Origin: JAUMWX01 sp023394215
GTDB taxonomy: Bacteria > Bacillota > Clostridia > Tissierellales > Peptoniphilaceae
NCBI GenBank assembly: GCA_050313995.1
Contig: JBNPMM010000007.1
Length of the DNA: 64,000 nucleotides
Strand: one strand, 5' to 3'
In this document: positions 55,038 through 63,783 of the stretch, one piece after another
Layout of the letters: every line of letters starts with the position of its first letter
Position numbering within the stretch: the stretch's first letter is position 1
Made by a program: the position numbers and the translations under genes
Notes under the pieces: model-generated
What the model saw: only the letters and a program-made list of their open reading frames with translations
Told to the model about the DNA's origin: nothing
Databases searched by the model: none

Positions 55038-55901
55038 TTGCTTTTATATCTTGTTAACATATTTATCTTATTCATTATGATTCTTGGATACGAGTTATAT
55101 TGCTTATTTAAGGAAAGGGATATTAGGAGAACGGAAAAAAACTACTTTATAAATTCAGGTAGCTTTGATAAGTTAAGAGCCCCTTTTTTTTATATAGTTG
55201 CTAAAAATTTTAAGTTTTTTAACAGGTTTGTAGGAGATAGGGTAAAGCTTACCCTTAGAAATATATATTCTGAAAGTTATTTAAAGTATTATCAAATTAA
55301 TTTTGTAGCAAATAAATTGTTTGTATTCTATTATACCTGCATAGTATTTTTAATCCTATCTACAATCGGCAAGGAAATAATGCTTGATTTAATAGGAATC
55401 CTATTTTTATTTTTTCTGAACATATATTTTAATAAAAGATTATTTTCCGATTATAAAAATAAAAAAGACGAATTTAAAGAGAGAATGGGAGATTTTATAA
55501 GTAGATTAACTCTTTTATTGAAAGCCGGAATGAATCTCAGAGGAGCGATAAAGGCTGTCTGTAAGAACGATAATTCAGGCATAGGTTTAAGTTTTAAAAT
55601 GATAGATAGGGAAGTAAATAGCGGACTGAAAGAGGAAGAAGCTTATAGAAAGATTATGCTCAGTTATGAAGATCCTCTTATAAGGCGTTTATTTTCCAAT
55701 ATCTCAAATAATCTTCAAAAAGGGGGAAGTGATATAGTTGAAAATTTGCTTGATATAAGGAGGGATGCTCAGGATTTTAGACGAGCTAATATAATAGAGA
55801 GGTGTCAAAGGGCAAGTCAAAAGCTTTTAATACCGAATATGATAGTATTTATCGCTATAATGCTTTTGGTTATGTTGCCTGTATTAATAAAAATTGTATA
55901 A
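55038..55901 (+). CDS. Tad pilus inner-membrane platform protein TadC
   Basis: Second T2SSF protein, 287 aa. One hydrophobic segment at 1-20, a pair near 90-130, a conserved cytoplasmic part (RMGDFISRLTLLLKAGMNLRGAIKAV near 152; GGSDIVENLLDIRRDAQDFRR near 233), and a final segment at about 265-287. The frame opens with TTG 55032, overlapping the tadB stop, but GGAGG at 55026-55030 fits the second TTG at 55038 (7-base spacing). Confidence 0.85.
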   Translation: MLLYLVNIFILFIMILGYELYCLFKERDIRRTEKNYFINSGSFDKLRAPFFYIVAKNFKFFNRFVGDRVKLTLRNIYSESYLKYYQINFVANKLFVFYYTCIVFLILSTIGKEIMLDLIGILFLFFLNIYFNKRLFSDYKNKKDEFKERMGDFISRLTLLLKAGMNLRGAIKAVCKNDNSGIGLSFKMIDREVNSGLKEEEAYRKIMLSYEDPLIRRLFSNISNNLQKGGSDIVENLLDIRRDAQDFRRANIIERCQRASQKLLIPNMIVFIAIMLLVMLPVLIKIV

Positions 55902-55912
55902 GGAGAAAATTT

Positions 55913-56089
55913 ATGTATAGATTAATTTTAAAAAGATTTTTTGCAAATCAAAAGGGAGAAATAAATATGATAGCGATAGTTTTAATACTATTGGTAGTAA
56001 TTATGCTTGCCGTTATATTTAGAGATGGGATGGAAGCTATACTTAAGAGTATATTTTCCAGAGTAGAAAATGAGATTTCCAATATTTAG
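55913..56089 (+). CDS. Flp-like pilin, major pilin candidate
   Basis: 58-aa protein with an N-terminal basic leader ending in QKGEIN and then one hydrophobic helix (MIAIVLILLVVIMLAVIF), followed by a short amphipathic tail. This is the layout of Flp1-like pilins of Bacillota: the prepilin peptidase encoded at 60.2 kb would cut near the Gly before GlU-Ile-Asn. AGGAGAAAATTT selects ATG 55913; the frame is open further upstream only as overlap with tadC. It overlaps the next gene by 20 bases. Confidence 0.82.
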   Translation: MYRLILKRFFANQKGEINMIAIVLILLVVIMLAVIFRDGMEAILKSIFSRVENEISNI

Positions 56090-56525
56090 ATTTATAAAAG
56101 AAGAAAAGGGATCCGGTCAATTTTTGGAAGCTTCAATGATTCTTCCACTGATAATGGTCTTTATTTTCTTGCTTATAAATATAAGCTTTTCAACTATAAA
56201 TAGGGTAAGGATAAGTGAAAGTGCAAGCTATATTGCTATGGAGGATCTTGAAGATAAGTCGGATAAGTTTGCAGCTCTTAGCAAGGATAAATTTGAAATA
56301 AGAGATTTTTCAAATATATTTTTCAGAACGGTTGTATTATACAGGAACGGCAGGCTTGTAAATAAACAGGCAAATTATAAGGAAAGTCAGATTATTAGAA
56401 AAATAAAATTTGCATCCGAACTTTTAAATCAAGCTAAGTCTTTAGAGATTTCAGGCATTTCCTTGGAGAAAATACTTAACGGAGGGATTGAAATGAAAAA
56501 TAAAATAAGGGAAATTTTAAAATGA
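56070..56525 (+). CDS. TadE-like minor pilin
   Basis: 151 aa. The leader EEKGSGQFLEASMILPLIMVFIFLLINI (from residue 11) is typical of TadE/TadG: Gly, then Glu five residues on, at the start of a membrane helix. The remainder is a short, charged extracellular domain rich in K and E. It is expected to be processed and added in low amounts to the pilus. Its stop overlaps the next start (ATGA). Confidence 0.8.
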   Translation: MRFPIFRFIKEEKGSGQFLEASMILPLIMVFIFLLINISFSTINRVRISESASYIAMEDLEDKSDKFAALSKDKFEIRDFSNIFFRTVVLYRNGRLVNKQANYKESQIIRKIKFASELLNQAKSLEISGISLEKILNGGIEMKNKIREILK

Positions 56526-59245
56526 GACAAAAAATAAATGGTTATATATCAATATTTTTGGCCCTTGTTGCTCTTCCTGTGTATTCAATAGCTATAGTCG
56601 GAACGGACTTGGCAAAAATTTTGGCTTTGAAAAACCATCTTAAACTTAGCGGTAAAATTGTTGCGGATTCAGGACTTTCCTATTATAACAAGGTTTTGTA
56701 TGATGATTTTGAAGTATTTGCATTGGCTAAAAATCAAAGTATGAATGAATACATAGGGGGGATGATTAAGGATAATCTTTATTATAGTGAAGATAGTTTT
56801 TATAAGGCCGATTTGGCGGATTTTGATGTTGAATATAAAAGATCCCTTATAAATCCTGAAGTTTTGGAGAAGCAGATATTAAATTATATGAGTTTGGAAG
56901 GGCCTAAGAAACTTTCAATGGGGCTTATAAATTTAATAAGTAGTATAAAAGATTCTCAAAAATATACACCAAGTTTAAAAAGTAAAATGAAATATGAAAA
57001 ACTCTATGGGAAAATAGAAGGCAATTTTGATAAGTTGAAGACTTTATTTTTGGATTATGAAGAAGTAAAGGACAGATTAAATAAGAGGTTTCCTATACAA
57101 GAATCAGCATATAATTCTATACAAATAGAACTTGAAAAGTATAAGAAAAATCGGGAGATTTTACAGGAGGATAAAAGCCCTGTCATAGGTGGCGGGAAAG
57201 CTTATATTAAGGATGTTTTAGATTTGAAGAATTATATTGAAGGTGAAGAGCCTGAGGAAGAGGCTTATTTGAAGAGATTTTCAGGGCTTAAGGATAAATA
57301 TTTAAATTTAAAGGCTGAGAAAAATCTGAATAAGGAGATACTTGAAGCCATAAAAAAAATAGAAAAATATAATGCTTTTCTTATTGAAAAGTTAGATAAG
57401 GATATAGAAGTTACGAAGCAGGCTTATAATTTGCAATATGAATCCACGCAGAAGCTTATAAAGGAATGTAATGATATTTTATCAGATTTAAAAAAGCAGG
57501 TCGGATATTTTAAAAAGGATGCCGAAAGTCTCACGGATTCTTTGCAAAATTGGAAAAATGATTTGGATAAGCTTGAAAAATCCGATTATAAGACATCTAT
57601 GCTTAATGAATACAATATATCATCTCTTAAACTTACTGAGGATAATGTAAATGCGGTGGAGAAAGTTTTAATTAAGGAATCGGATAAATTGGTATCTGTG
57701 AAAGGCAAGGAAACTCATATTAAAGATGTTAAAATGGAATCTCTTTCCCGCTATAAATTGTATAAGTATGTGACAGGTATAAGCAAGGGGAAAATTGACA
57801 ATAATAAATCGAAAGAGGCTAAAGCTACAAGGAAAAGTATTGAAAATTTTTCTAAAAGTCAAAGGACCCCGATTAGCAAAACTGTTTATGGGCAGGCAAA
57901 TTCTTATATAAGAAGGGAACTTTTTGATAAATTCGGACAATATGGTTCAGAATACTTTGACGTAAATTCCGACGATATGGAAGCGAACCTTAAATATTAT
58001 AATATGGATGGGGTGAACTTTTATGAAAATCTTCTTATAGCTCAGTATATAGTGGATAAATTTTCATCCGGAATTTCATCTGATGATTTTAAAGGTCAGG
58101 CTGAATACATAATTTACGGTAATAATGATTTGAGTAAAAATATAAGGCAAGCTAATAATTGGATATTTGCCATAAGATTCGGCTTAAATACAATTTATGC
58201 ATTTACTGATGCTAAGCTGTCGGGGCAGGCGAACGGTTTAGCTCTTGCAATAGCCGGCTGGACAGGATTTGCCGTGCCGATTGTAAAGTCTTTAATATTG
58301 ACATCGATGAGTCTTGGAGAAAGTTTTATGGATATTAATGATTTGGGCCAGCAAAAGAAGGTTGCAATATTCAAAAATAGGTCAAATTGGAATATGTATT
58401 TGGAAAATCTCCCTATGATTTTAGCCGGTACTTTTATTTCGAAGGCTCAAGATCGTTTGGACAGTATATATAAGGGATTGGAAAGTGCTGTGGATAAGGG
58501 GGTAGATAGTGTAGACACTCAAGTTGAGGGCTTCATTAATGAAACTATGAAAGGATTCGGTGATTCTATATCTTCTTCTATACTTGCACCTTTGCAATCC
58601 AAGTTAATATCGGTAATTGATTATCCTATAGATCAAATCAGGAATGAACTGAGTATTTTATTTTCTTCATTGAAGGAAAGCGCAGGAGATGATGCATTCA
58701 AAATCTCCCTCATATCATACGTTGAAACAAGTTTATTTGCAAATTTGGATAAAAAGATTGCTTCCTTTAAGGACGATTATTTAAATTTTGAAGCTTATTT
58801 TACCTCCATAACAAGGGATTTAGAGGGTAAGATTTATGCTAATTATGCATCTTATTCAAGCAAATTTAGGAATCAAATGAAAACCTATATACAAGATAAA
58901 AAAGAAATGACAAAAAAATATGTTGAGGATAAGGTGAACGATTATATAGGAGGATTAAAAGGAGGAAATAGAGTTGCTTCAAAAGCAGGTTTATCTTTTT
59001 CCTATAAGGATTATTTGATATTTTTGGCAGCTTTGGAATTGTCCAAAGCTGATAGAGACATGATTATAGGCAGAATCGCAACGGTAATTGATTATCGAAT
59101 GAGGTTGAAAGACTCGAGTTTTCAATTTGAGAATATGTATACGGGTCTGGAAATAAAGCTTACAGCCAAGTTAAATCTTAGTAAGATATTGGCTATATTT
59201 AATAAAGATACTTATGATGATACGGTCGAGGCATATTATGACTAA
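56522..59245 (+). CDS. Large pilus-locus protein, DUF5702-like
   Basis: 907 aa. The N-terminus (KINGYISIFLALVALPVYSIAIVGTDLAKILALKNHLKLSGKIVADSGLSYYN) is one membrane helix followed by the LSGKIVADSGLSYYN-type block typical of the DUF5702 proteins found in Gram-positive Tad loci. Residues about 150-400 are coiled-coil-like, rich in K, E and L. A hydrophobic stretch near 560-600 could be a second membrane-associated segment. Function unknown; surface exposure as a scaffold or tip protein is inference. It overlaps both neighbours and is the largest protein of the locus. Confidence 0.75.
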   Translation: MRQKINGYISIFLALVALPVYSIAIVGTDLAKILALKNHLKLSGKIVADSGLSYYNKVLYDDFEVFALAKNQSMNEYIGGMIKDNLYYSEDSFYKADLADFDVEYKRSLINPEVLEKQILNYMSLEGPKKLSMGLINLISSIKDSQKYTPSLKSKMKYEKLYGKIEGNFDKLKTLFLDYEEVKDRLNKRFPIQESAYNSIQIELEKYKKNREILQEDKSPVIGGGKAYIKDVLDLKNYIEGEEPEEEAYLKRFSGLKDKYLNLKAEKNLNKEILEAIKKIEKYNAFLIEKLDKDIEVTKQAYNLQYESTQKLIKECNDILSDLKKQVGYFKKDAESLTDSLQNWKNDLDKLEKSDYKTSMLNEYNISSLKLTEDNVNAVEKVLIKESDKLVSVKGKETHIKDVKMESLSRYKLYKYVTGISKGKIDNNKSKEAKATRKSIENFSKSQRTPISKTVYGQANSYIRRELFDKFGQYGSEYFDVNSDDMEANLKYYNMDGVNFYENLLIAQYIVDKFSSGISSDDFKGQAEYIIYGNNDLSKNIRQANNWIFAIRFGLNTIYAFTDAKLSGQANGLALAIAGWTGFAVPIVKSLILTSMSLGESFMDINDLGQQKKVAIFKNRSNWNMYLENLPMILAGTFISKAQDRLDSIYKGLESAVDKGVDSVDTQVEGFINETMKGFGDSISSSILAPLQSKLISVIDYPIDQIRNELSILFSSLKESAGDDAFKISLISYVETSLFANLDKKIASFKDDYLNFEAYFTSITRDLEGKIYANYASYSSKFRNQMKTYIQDKKEMTKKYVEDKVNDYIGGLKGGNRVASKAGLSFSYKDYLIFLAALELSKADRDMIIGRIATVIDYRMRLKDSSFQFENMYTGLEIKLTAKLNLSKILAIFNKDTYDDTVEAYYD

Positions 59246-60227
59246 AAAAGAAAGTGGTAGTGCAAGTATAGAGGCTACTTTAGTTTTCCTTATTTTTGTA
59301 ATAGCTTTTTTCGTAGTAAACAACATTATAATAAGTATACAGGGGCAATCTGTTATAAGAAAGGCCCTTAATCAAACGGCCCAAGAAATAATAGTTTTAA
59401 GAGATATAGGAAGTCAAGTGGGGTTAAAAATTGACGGTAATGGTAACAAATTTGATTTATCCGATGTTTTTCCCAATTTTAATCAGTATGTTTCAGCTTT
59501 TATTAAGGGGACTGTAAATAAAAAAATATATATGGAACTTAGTAAAATTTTATTAGAGAAGAATATAAAGAACCAAAATAGGGATTTAAAAAGTCTTAAT
59601 ATTACTGATGAAATAAAGCTTGATTTTTCAGAATCATCTTATTTTGATAAAGACGGGGAGCTGAGATTAATTTTAAAATATAAAGAAAACCTGGACGGAT
59701 TTAGGTTTTTTAATTTAAGTAAGGATGTAAAACTTATGGTAAGGGCAAGAGCTTGGATAAAAGGTGCGAGTATTGACATAGACAATGAAAGTATATGGCA
59801 ATCTTCTAATTTTGTAAGAGGAAAGTTTTTTGCCAACCTATCTAAAAATAATTCCAAAGCCATAATCTTAAAGGAGGGTCAGGGGATTGATTTGTTTGAT
59901 GAAGATAAGAGAGAACTGATTCAGGTGTTTTCTTTGAATGTTTTTTCTAAAAGTTTTATAAATATGGACAACACAATAAAAGAGGAGTTTTCAAAGAAGT
60001 TGGAAGGGTATTTTAGGCAGATAATCAAAAATGCGGAAAAACTCGGAGGGAAGGCTTCTACTCAAGATGGAAATCAGATAGATGTAAGAGGCGCTAAAGT
60101 CAAGATGCTTATAATAATGCCTGAAGAAGCAAGGGATTTACAGGGGCTTGAAGAAATCAGAAGAGGGATAGAAGCTATCTATGGACCGGTAGATTTTCAT
60201 TATATGGAGAAGGCCTTAAATGATTAG
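59238..60227 (+). CDS. TadE/TadG-like pilus protein
   Basis: 329 aa. Leader KKESGSASIEATLVFLIFVIAFFVVNNII: Gly-Ser-Ala-Ser-Ile-Glu followed by a membrane helix, the TadE processing pattern. The extracellular part has beta-rich and charged segments (LDGFRFFNLSKDVKLMVRARAWIKG near 160). An in-frame start at 59214 exists, but ATG 59238 directly precedes the leader. Overlaps its neighbours on both sides. Confidence 0.78.
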   Translation: MTKKESGSASIEATLVFLIFVIAFFVVNNIIISIQGQSVIRKALNQTAQEIIVLRDIGSQVGLKIDGNGNKFDLSDVFPNFNQYVSAFIKGTVNKKIYMELSKILLEKNIKNQNRDLKSLNITDEIKLDFSESSYFDKDGELRLILKYKENLDGFRFFNLSKDVKLMVRARAWIKGASIDIDNESIWQSSNFVRGKFFANLSKNNSKAIILKEGQGIDLFDEDKRELIQVFSLNVFSKSFINMDNTIKEEFSKKLEGYFRQIIKNAEKLGGKASTQDGNQIDVRGAKVKMLIIMPEEARDLQGLEEIRRGIEAIYGPVDFHYMEKALND

Positions 60228-60723
60228 TTTTATTTATTTTTTATATGGAGAAGAAAGGGCTGAGGCAAAACTTACAGGGTTTATAAGCTTATTTCTTATG
60301 GATATATGTAAAGTTTTTATATTTAAGAATCCTTTTGTAATATACGGTGCAGATTTGCTTTTTTTAATAGCTCTCATAGATTTTAAAGATATGATTATTC
60401 CCAATTTGAGCTTGTTATTTTTTATTCCTATCATAAATTTTAATTTTAATCTTGATTTAGATTCTGTTTTATCGATATTTTTTATTGTAACGGCCCTTAT
60501 TTTAAGTATGTTCACAGACAGCCTTGGAGCAGGAGATGCAAAATTATTCATATTACTCTTTTTGGTAATGGGTTCGGAAAAATTTGTATTATTAATTTTA
60601 TATCTGAGTTTTTTGCTTTTTATTTTTTCTTTGTGTTTTGTTTTTTATAGAAAATCTAAGAATTTTCCCTTGGCGCCCTTTATATTCTTTGCATATCTTA
60701 TGACGGAGGTTGGATTTATATGA
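60220..60723 (+). CDS. Prepilin peptidase (TadV/CpaA type, A24)
   Basis: Membrane aspartyl protease of 167 aa that would process the Flp-like and TadE-like prepilins. Both catalytic motifs of family A24 are visible: ALIDFKDMIIPN near 51 (first Asp) and GAGDAKLF near 105 (second Asp). Five or six hydrophobic segments; no N-methylase domain, as expected for Tad enzymes. Overlaps the upstream gene by 8 bases and the downstream one by 4. Confidence 0.9.
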   Translation: MISFIYFLYGEERAEAKLTGFISLFLMDICKVFIFKNPFVIYGADLLFLIALIDFKDMIIPNLSLLFFIPIINFNFNLDLDSVLSIFFIVTALILSMFTDSLGAGDAKLFILLFLVMGSEKFVLLILYLSFLLFIFSLCFVFYRKSKNFPLAPFIFFAYLMTEVGFI

Positions 60724-61958
60724 GGAAGATATTAAATATTTTGATGCCCCTTGCCCTTTTTGGGCTTATATTTTTAGTTTATATAAGGGAAACAAATAAG
60801 GACGATATTTTTAATAAATATAGGGATTTAGGAGATAAATATATGGCGGCAGATCTTCAAATGGATGCGAAAAGCGAATATTTAAAGGCTTTAAATCTAA
60901 AAAGAGATGAAAAGATAACAGAGAAGCTTATTAAATTATCGTTGAAAAATAAGGAATATAGGGATGCTATAAAATACATAAATTTGCTTGAAAATCCCAA
61001 GTCGCTTCAGGACTTGTTCATAAGGAGCCTGGAGGATGGAAACGATATAAAAAGTGTAAACAATTTATTGTTAAGCATAAAAGATCGGGATTTCAGACAA
61101 AGATTGGAATCAGTTATTTTCCCCTCCTATATCCATTTAAATAAGAAATTCAGCGGTATAGAATATTTGCCTACTGATTCATCATATATTGTAGGAGCTG
61201 CCGAAAAGTGGAGAATTATAAATGCAAGCGGAAATCTGGTAAGTAAGGATAGCTATAAGCAGGTGGTTTCAAGTGGAAAATATATTACAGTTTTGGAAGA
61301 TGACGGCTATAAAATTTATGATAAGTTTTATAACTTAAGAGGAAAGATTAAAGCTAAGAATTTCGGATTTGACGGTATAGGTATGGTAGTTTTGGATAAG
61401 GAATATTTTATAGCCGACAGGTTGGGACAGCCTGTTTCAAAAAGATATCAATATTTGAGTAATTTTTCCGATGATTTGGCAGTAGCTAAATTTAATGAAA
61501 AATATAGTTTAATAGATAGGGAGGAGAAATGTATAAAAGATTTGAATGCGAATTTTATAAAATCAAATATGAGAAATGATGCTATAGTGGATGGGAAAAT
61601 AATTATTAAAAATGATAAGTATAAAATGTATGATATAAAGAACAATAAATTTTCTCAAGAATATGATGATATTGATTTTTCTTACGGGGATTATATAGCG
61701 GTTAAAAAGGGGGATAAATGGACCTATATTGACCGGGATTTTAAAGAAATTATAGAGGGTAAATACGATTTGGCAAAATCTTTTACTTGCGGTATAGGTA
61801 TTGTAAAAGAAGGTTCCTATTATATAGGAATAGACAGGCTCGGCAAAGAACTTTTCAAGCTTGAAAATGAGATTAAACAATTTTCAAAAGAGGGGGTTTC
61901 TTTTATAAGGGAAAATGAGGAATGGAAGATGGTGAGATTGGTTAGGTTTATAAAATGA
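60720..61958 (+). CDS. WG-repeat protein with N-terminal membrane anchor
   Basis: 412 aa. One membrane helix near 6-22, then a TPR-like helical stretch (about 30-110: DKYMAADLQMDAKSEYLKALNLKRDEKITEKLIKL), then repeated units of about 35-40 residues of the type DKYG.YSLIDREGK / GDKWTYIDRDFKE, characteristic of WG/KWG repeats that form a beta-propeller-like array. Probably extracytoplasmic. Its place in the Tad operon suggests a role in the pilus system or its anchoring; this is inference. Confidence 0.78.
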   Translation: MRKILNILMPLALFGLIFLVYIRETNKDDIFNKYRDLGDKYMAADLQMDAKSEYLKALNLKRDEKITEKLIKLSLKNKEYRDAIKYINLLENPKSLQDLFIRSLEDGNDIKSVNNLLLSIKDRDFRQRLESVIFPSYIHLNKKFSGIEYLPTDSSYIVGAAEKWRIINASGNLVSKDSYKQVVSSGKYITVLEDDGYKIYDKFYNLRGKIKAKNFGFDGIGMVVLDKEYFIADRLGQPVSKRYQYLSNFSDDLAVAKFNEKYSLIDREEKCIKDLNANFIKSNMRNDAIVDGKIIIKNDKYKMYDIKNNKFSQEYDDIDFSYGDYIAVKKGDKWTYIDRDFKEIIEGKYDLAKSFTCGIGIVKEGSYYIGIDRLGKELFKLENEIKQFSKEGVSFIRENEEWKMVRLVRFIK

Positions 61959-62584
61959 TAAGAGAAGATATTGATGTTGATGCCTTTGCATATAAAATGC
62001 TTTTAAACAATAGGGTGAAAGGTGTACTTGGTTATGAGTTTAGGGAGGGCGGAATTTATTATTCACCGGAAAATTTTGTAAGTTTGGACACCTATTTAAA
62101 AGAAAGGATAAGCGGTCGGCAAATATTAGATTTGTTGGTAAGTATAAACTACGGCTTAGCACAATTGAACAAGTATATGTTAGGAGTTGAGGATGTTAAT
62201 GAAAATTTAGACTTGATATTTATAGGAGGCGATAAGAATATATATTTTACGGTAAATTTTAAGGGGAATAGTTCTTATAAATCAATTTTCGATAAAATAA
62301 GAAATAAAGCCTCTTTAATAATTGACGGATGTGAAGATAGGCTTATAATGATAAATAACAGCTTGTTAGAAAATGAAAATAATATAGATTTAATAAATAA
62401 TATATTGGCGGAAAATGATTTTGAAAGAAAAACTTTTAAAGAAAAGATAGAAAAAGAAGAAGTAGTTGAGAAAAAGATCCATTTAAAGATGTGGAAAAAT
62501 AAGTTGTTTAAGTCTAAAAAGCTGAGAAATCAGCCATATAAAGAGAAAAATCTAAACTTTGATTTTAAGATTCCAAAATTTTGA
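61955..62584 (+). CDS. DUF6382-like protein at the end of the Tad operon
   Basis: 209 aa, cytoplasmic. The N-terminal 150 residues (EDIDVDAFAYKMLLNNRVKGVLGYEFRE; LKERISGRQILDLLVSINYGLAQLNKYML) look like the DUF6382 domain, which in related Tad loci is fused to an FHA domain. No FHA domain is present: the C-terminus is a short Lys-rich tail (KMWKNKLFKSKKLRNQPYKEKNL). So it is either a shorter version or a truncated one. Overlaps the upstream gene by 4 bases. Last protein gene before the tRNA cluster. Confidence 0.65.
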   Translation: MIREDIDVDAFAYKMLLNNRVKGVLGYEFREGGIYYSPENFVSLDTYLKERISGRQILDLLVSINYGLAQLNKYMLGVEDVNENLDLIFIGGDKNIYFTVNFKGNSSYKSIFDKIRNKASLIIDGCEDRLIMINNSLLENENNIDLINNILAENDFERKTFKEKIEKEEVVEKKIHLKMWKNKLFKSKKLRNQPYKEKNLNFDFKIPKF

Positions 62585-62592
62585 AAAAAGAT

Positions 62593-62621
62593 TTGACAAA
62601 TTAAAACTATTGATGTATTAT
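62593..62621 (+). promoter_or_regulatory. Upstream promoter of the tRNA cluster (P1)
   Basis: TTGACA at 62593-62598 and TATTAT at 62616-62621, 17 bases apart, 87 bases before the first tRNA. Confidence 0.7.
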
Positions 62622-62665
62622 TAAAAGGTACTCGAGAGCGAGAAACTGATAAATTAAGATTTTGA

Positions 62666-62694
62666 TTGACAGATTTCTTTTGAGAGTATATAAT
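62666..62694 (+). promoter_or_regulatory. Proximal promoter of the tRNA cluster (P2)
   Basis: TTGACA at 62666-62671 and TATAAT at 62689-62694, 17 bases apart: full consensus, directly before the first tRNA. Tandem strong promoters are usual for stable RNA operons. Confidence 0.88.
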
Positions 62695-62708
62695 TACATA
62701 GGTGACGT

Positions 62709-62783
62709 GGCCCTATGGTCAAGCGGTCAAGACATCGCCCTTTCACGGCGGTATCCCGGGTTCGAATCCCGGTAGGGTCACCA
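62709..62783 (+). tRNA. tRNA-Glu (anticodon TTC)
   Basis: Acceptor GGCCCTA/TAGGGTC, T-loop GGTTCGAATCC, anticodon loop CTTTCAC, CCA encoded at the end. First gene of the cluster. Confidence 0.96.
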
Positions 62784-62790
62784 AAATTAT

Positions 62791-62866
62791 GGGCGTTTAG
62801 CTCAGTTGGGAGAGCATCTGCCTTACAAGCAGGGGGTCATAGGTTCAAGTCCTATAACGCCCACCA
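62791..62866 (+). tRNA. tRNA-Val (anticodon TAC)
   Basis: Acceptor GGGCGTT/AACGCCC, anticodon loop CTTACAA, T-loop GGTTCAAGTCC, CCA encoded. Confidence 0.96.
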
Positions 62867-62872
62867 TAATTT

Positions 62873-62949
62873 GGCCTGGTAGTTCAGCCGGTTAGAATGC
62901 CAGCCTGTCACGCTGGAGGTCGTGGGTTCGAGTCCCATCCAGGTCGCCA
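62873..62949 (+). tRNA. tRNA-Asp (anticodon GTC)
   Basis: Acceptor GGCCTGG/CCAGGTC, anticodon loop CTGTCAC in stem CCAGC/GCTGG, T-loop GGTTCGAGTCC, CCA encoded. Confidence 0.96.
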
Positions 62950-62980
62950 CTTATGTTTTTCTTTAATAGTATTTCAATAA

Positions 62981-63056
62981 GCTGGTGTAGCTCAATCGGT
63001 AGAGCAACTGACTTGTAATCAGTAGGTTAGGGGTTCAAGTCCTCCCACCAGCTCCA
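62981..63056 (+). tRNA. tRNA-Thr (anticodon TGT)
   Basis: Acceptor GCTGGTG/CACCAGC, anticodon loop CTTGTAA in stem ACTGA/TCAGT, CCA encoded. Confidence 0.96.
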
Positions 63057-63064
63057 TTTTTTGA

Positions 63065-63150
63065 GGTGGAGTTCCCGAGTTGGCCAAAGGGGACGGACTG
63101 TAAATCCGTTAGCTTCGCTTTCAGTGGTTCAAATCCACTCTCCACCACCA
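63065..63150 (+). tRNA. tRNA-Tyr (anticodon GTA)
   Basis: Class II tRNA of 86 bases with a long variable arm. Acceptor GGTGGAG/CTCCACC, anticodon loop CTGTAAA, CCA encoded. Confidence 0.95.
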
Positions 63151-63152
63151 AA

Positions 63153-63184
63153 TACCTAAAAGAGTTGTTCAACTCTTTTGGGTA
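63153..63184 (+). other. Strong hairpin inside the tRNA cluster
   Basis: TACCTAAAAGAGTT and AACTCTTTTGGGTA pair over 14 positions (one T/G wobble) around a GTTC loop. No T-run follows. TATAAT at 63190-63195 just downstream could be a -10 for the tRNAs that follow. A processing signal, weak terminator or internal promoter region are all possible. Confidence 0.55.
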
Positions 63185-63207
63185 TACAATATAATTAACT
63201 AATGTAC

Positions 63208-63281
63208 GCGGGTGTAGCTCAGTGGTAGAGCCCCAGCCTTCCAAGCTGGTTGCGAGGGTTCGATTCCCTTCACCCGCTCCA
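63208..63281 (+). tRNA. tRNA-Gly (anticodon TCC)
   Basis: Acceptor GCGGGTG/CACCCGC, anticodon loop CTTCCAA in stem CCAGC/GCTGG, CCA encoded. Confidence 0.96.
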
Positions 63282-63284
63282 TTT

Positions 63285-63361
63285 GGACCTATAGCTCAGC
63301 AGGATAGAGCAACGGCCTTCTAAGCCGTGTGCCGGAGGTTCGAATCCTCCTAGGTTCGCCA
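63285..63361 (+). tRNA. tRNA-Arg (anticodon TCT)
   Basis: Acceptor GGACCTA/TAGGTTC with one wobble, anticodon loop CTTCTAA in stem ACGGC/GCCGT, CCA encoded. Confidence 0.95.
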
Positions 63362-63365
63362 GTAT

Positions 63366-63442
63366 TGGGGTATAGCCAAGTCGGTAAGGCACCAGACTTT
63401 GACTCTGGCATTTCCTAGGTTCGAGTCCTAGTACCCCAGCCA
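63366..63442 (+). tRNA. tRNA-Gln (anticodon TTG)
   Basis: Acceptor TGGGGTA/TACCCCA, anticodon loop CTTTGAC in stem CCAGA/TCTGG, CCA encoded. Confidence 0.96.
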
Positions 63443-63445
63443 TTC

Positions 63446-63521
63446 GATCCATTAGCTCAGTCGGTAGAGCACTTGACTTTTAATCAAGGTGTCCGGAGTT
63501 CGAATCTCCGATGGATCACCA
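63446..63521 (+). tRNA. tRNA-Lys (anticodon TTT)
   Basis: Acceptor GATCCAT/ATGGATC, anticodon loop CTTTTAA in stem CTTGA/TCAAG, CCA encoded. Confidence 0.96.
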
Positions 63522-63528
63522 TTTTTAC

Positions 63529-63617
63529 GGAGGGGTACCGAAGCGGCCATAACGGGGCGGTCTTGAAAACCGTTAGAGTGAAAGCTCACATGGGTTCGAA
63601 TCCCATCCCCTCCGCCA
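63529..63617 (+). tRNA. tRNA-Ser (anticodon TGA)
   Basis: Class II tRNA of 89 bases. Acceptor GGAGGGG/CCCCTCC, anticodon loop CTTGAAA, variable arm around GTGAAAGCTCAC, CCA encoded. Confidence 0.95.
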
Positions 63618-63627
63618 AAAAAATTAT

Positions 63628-63718
63628 GGAGAAGTACTCAAGTGGCTGAAGAGGCTCCCCTGCTAAGGGAGTAGATCCTTTACGGGATGCGAGGGTTCAA
63701 ATCCCTCCTTCTCCGCCA
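63628..63718 (+). tRNA. tRNA-Ser (anticodon GCT)
   Basis: Class II tRNA of 91 bases. Acceptor GGAGAAG/CTTCTCC, anticodon loop CTGCTAA in stem CTCCC/GGGAG, long variable arm, CCA encoded. Confidence 0.95.
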
Positions 63719-63783
63719 GTTTAAGCTTAGAGTACAGTAAGCATTTGGATTGGGAGCAGCCAGACTCTATTGATTCTGTTATT

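Noticed and set aside
63035..63452. Minus-strand open frames across the tRNA genes
   Set aside because: They are translations of tRNA sequence in reverse; the tRNA structures explain the bases fully.
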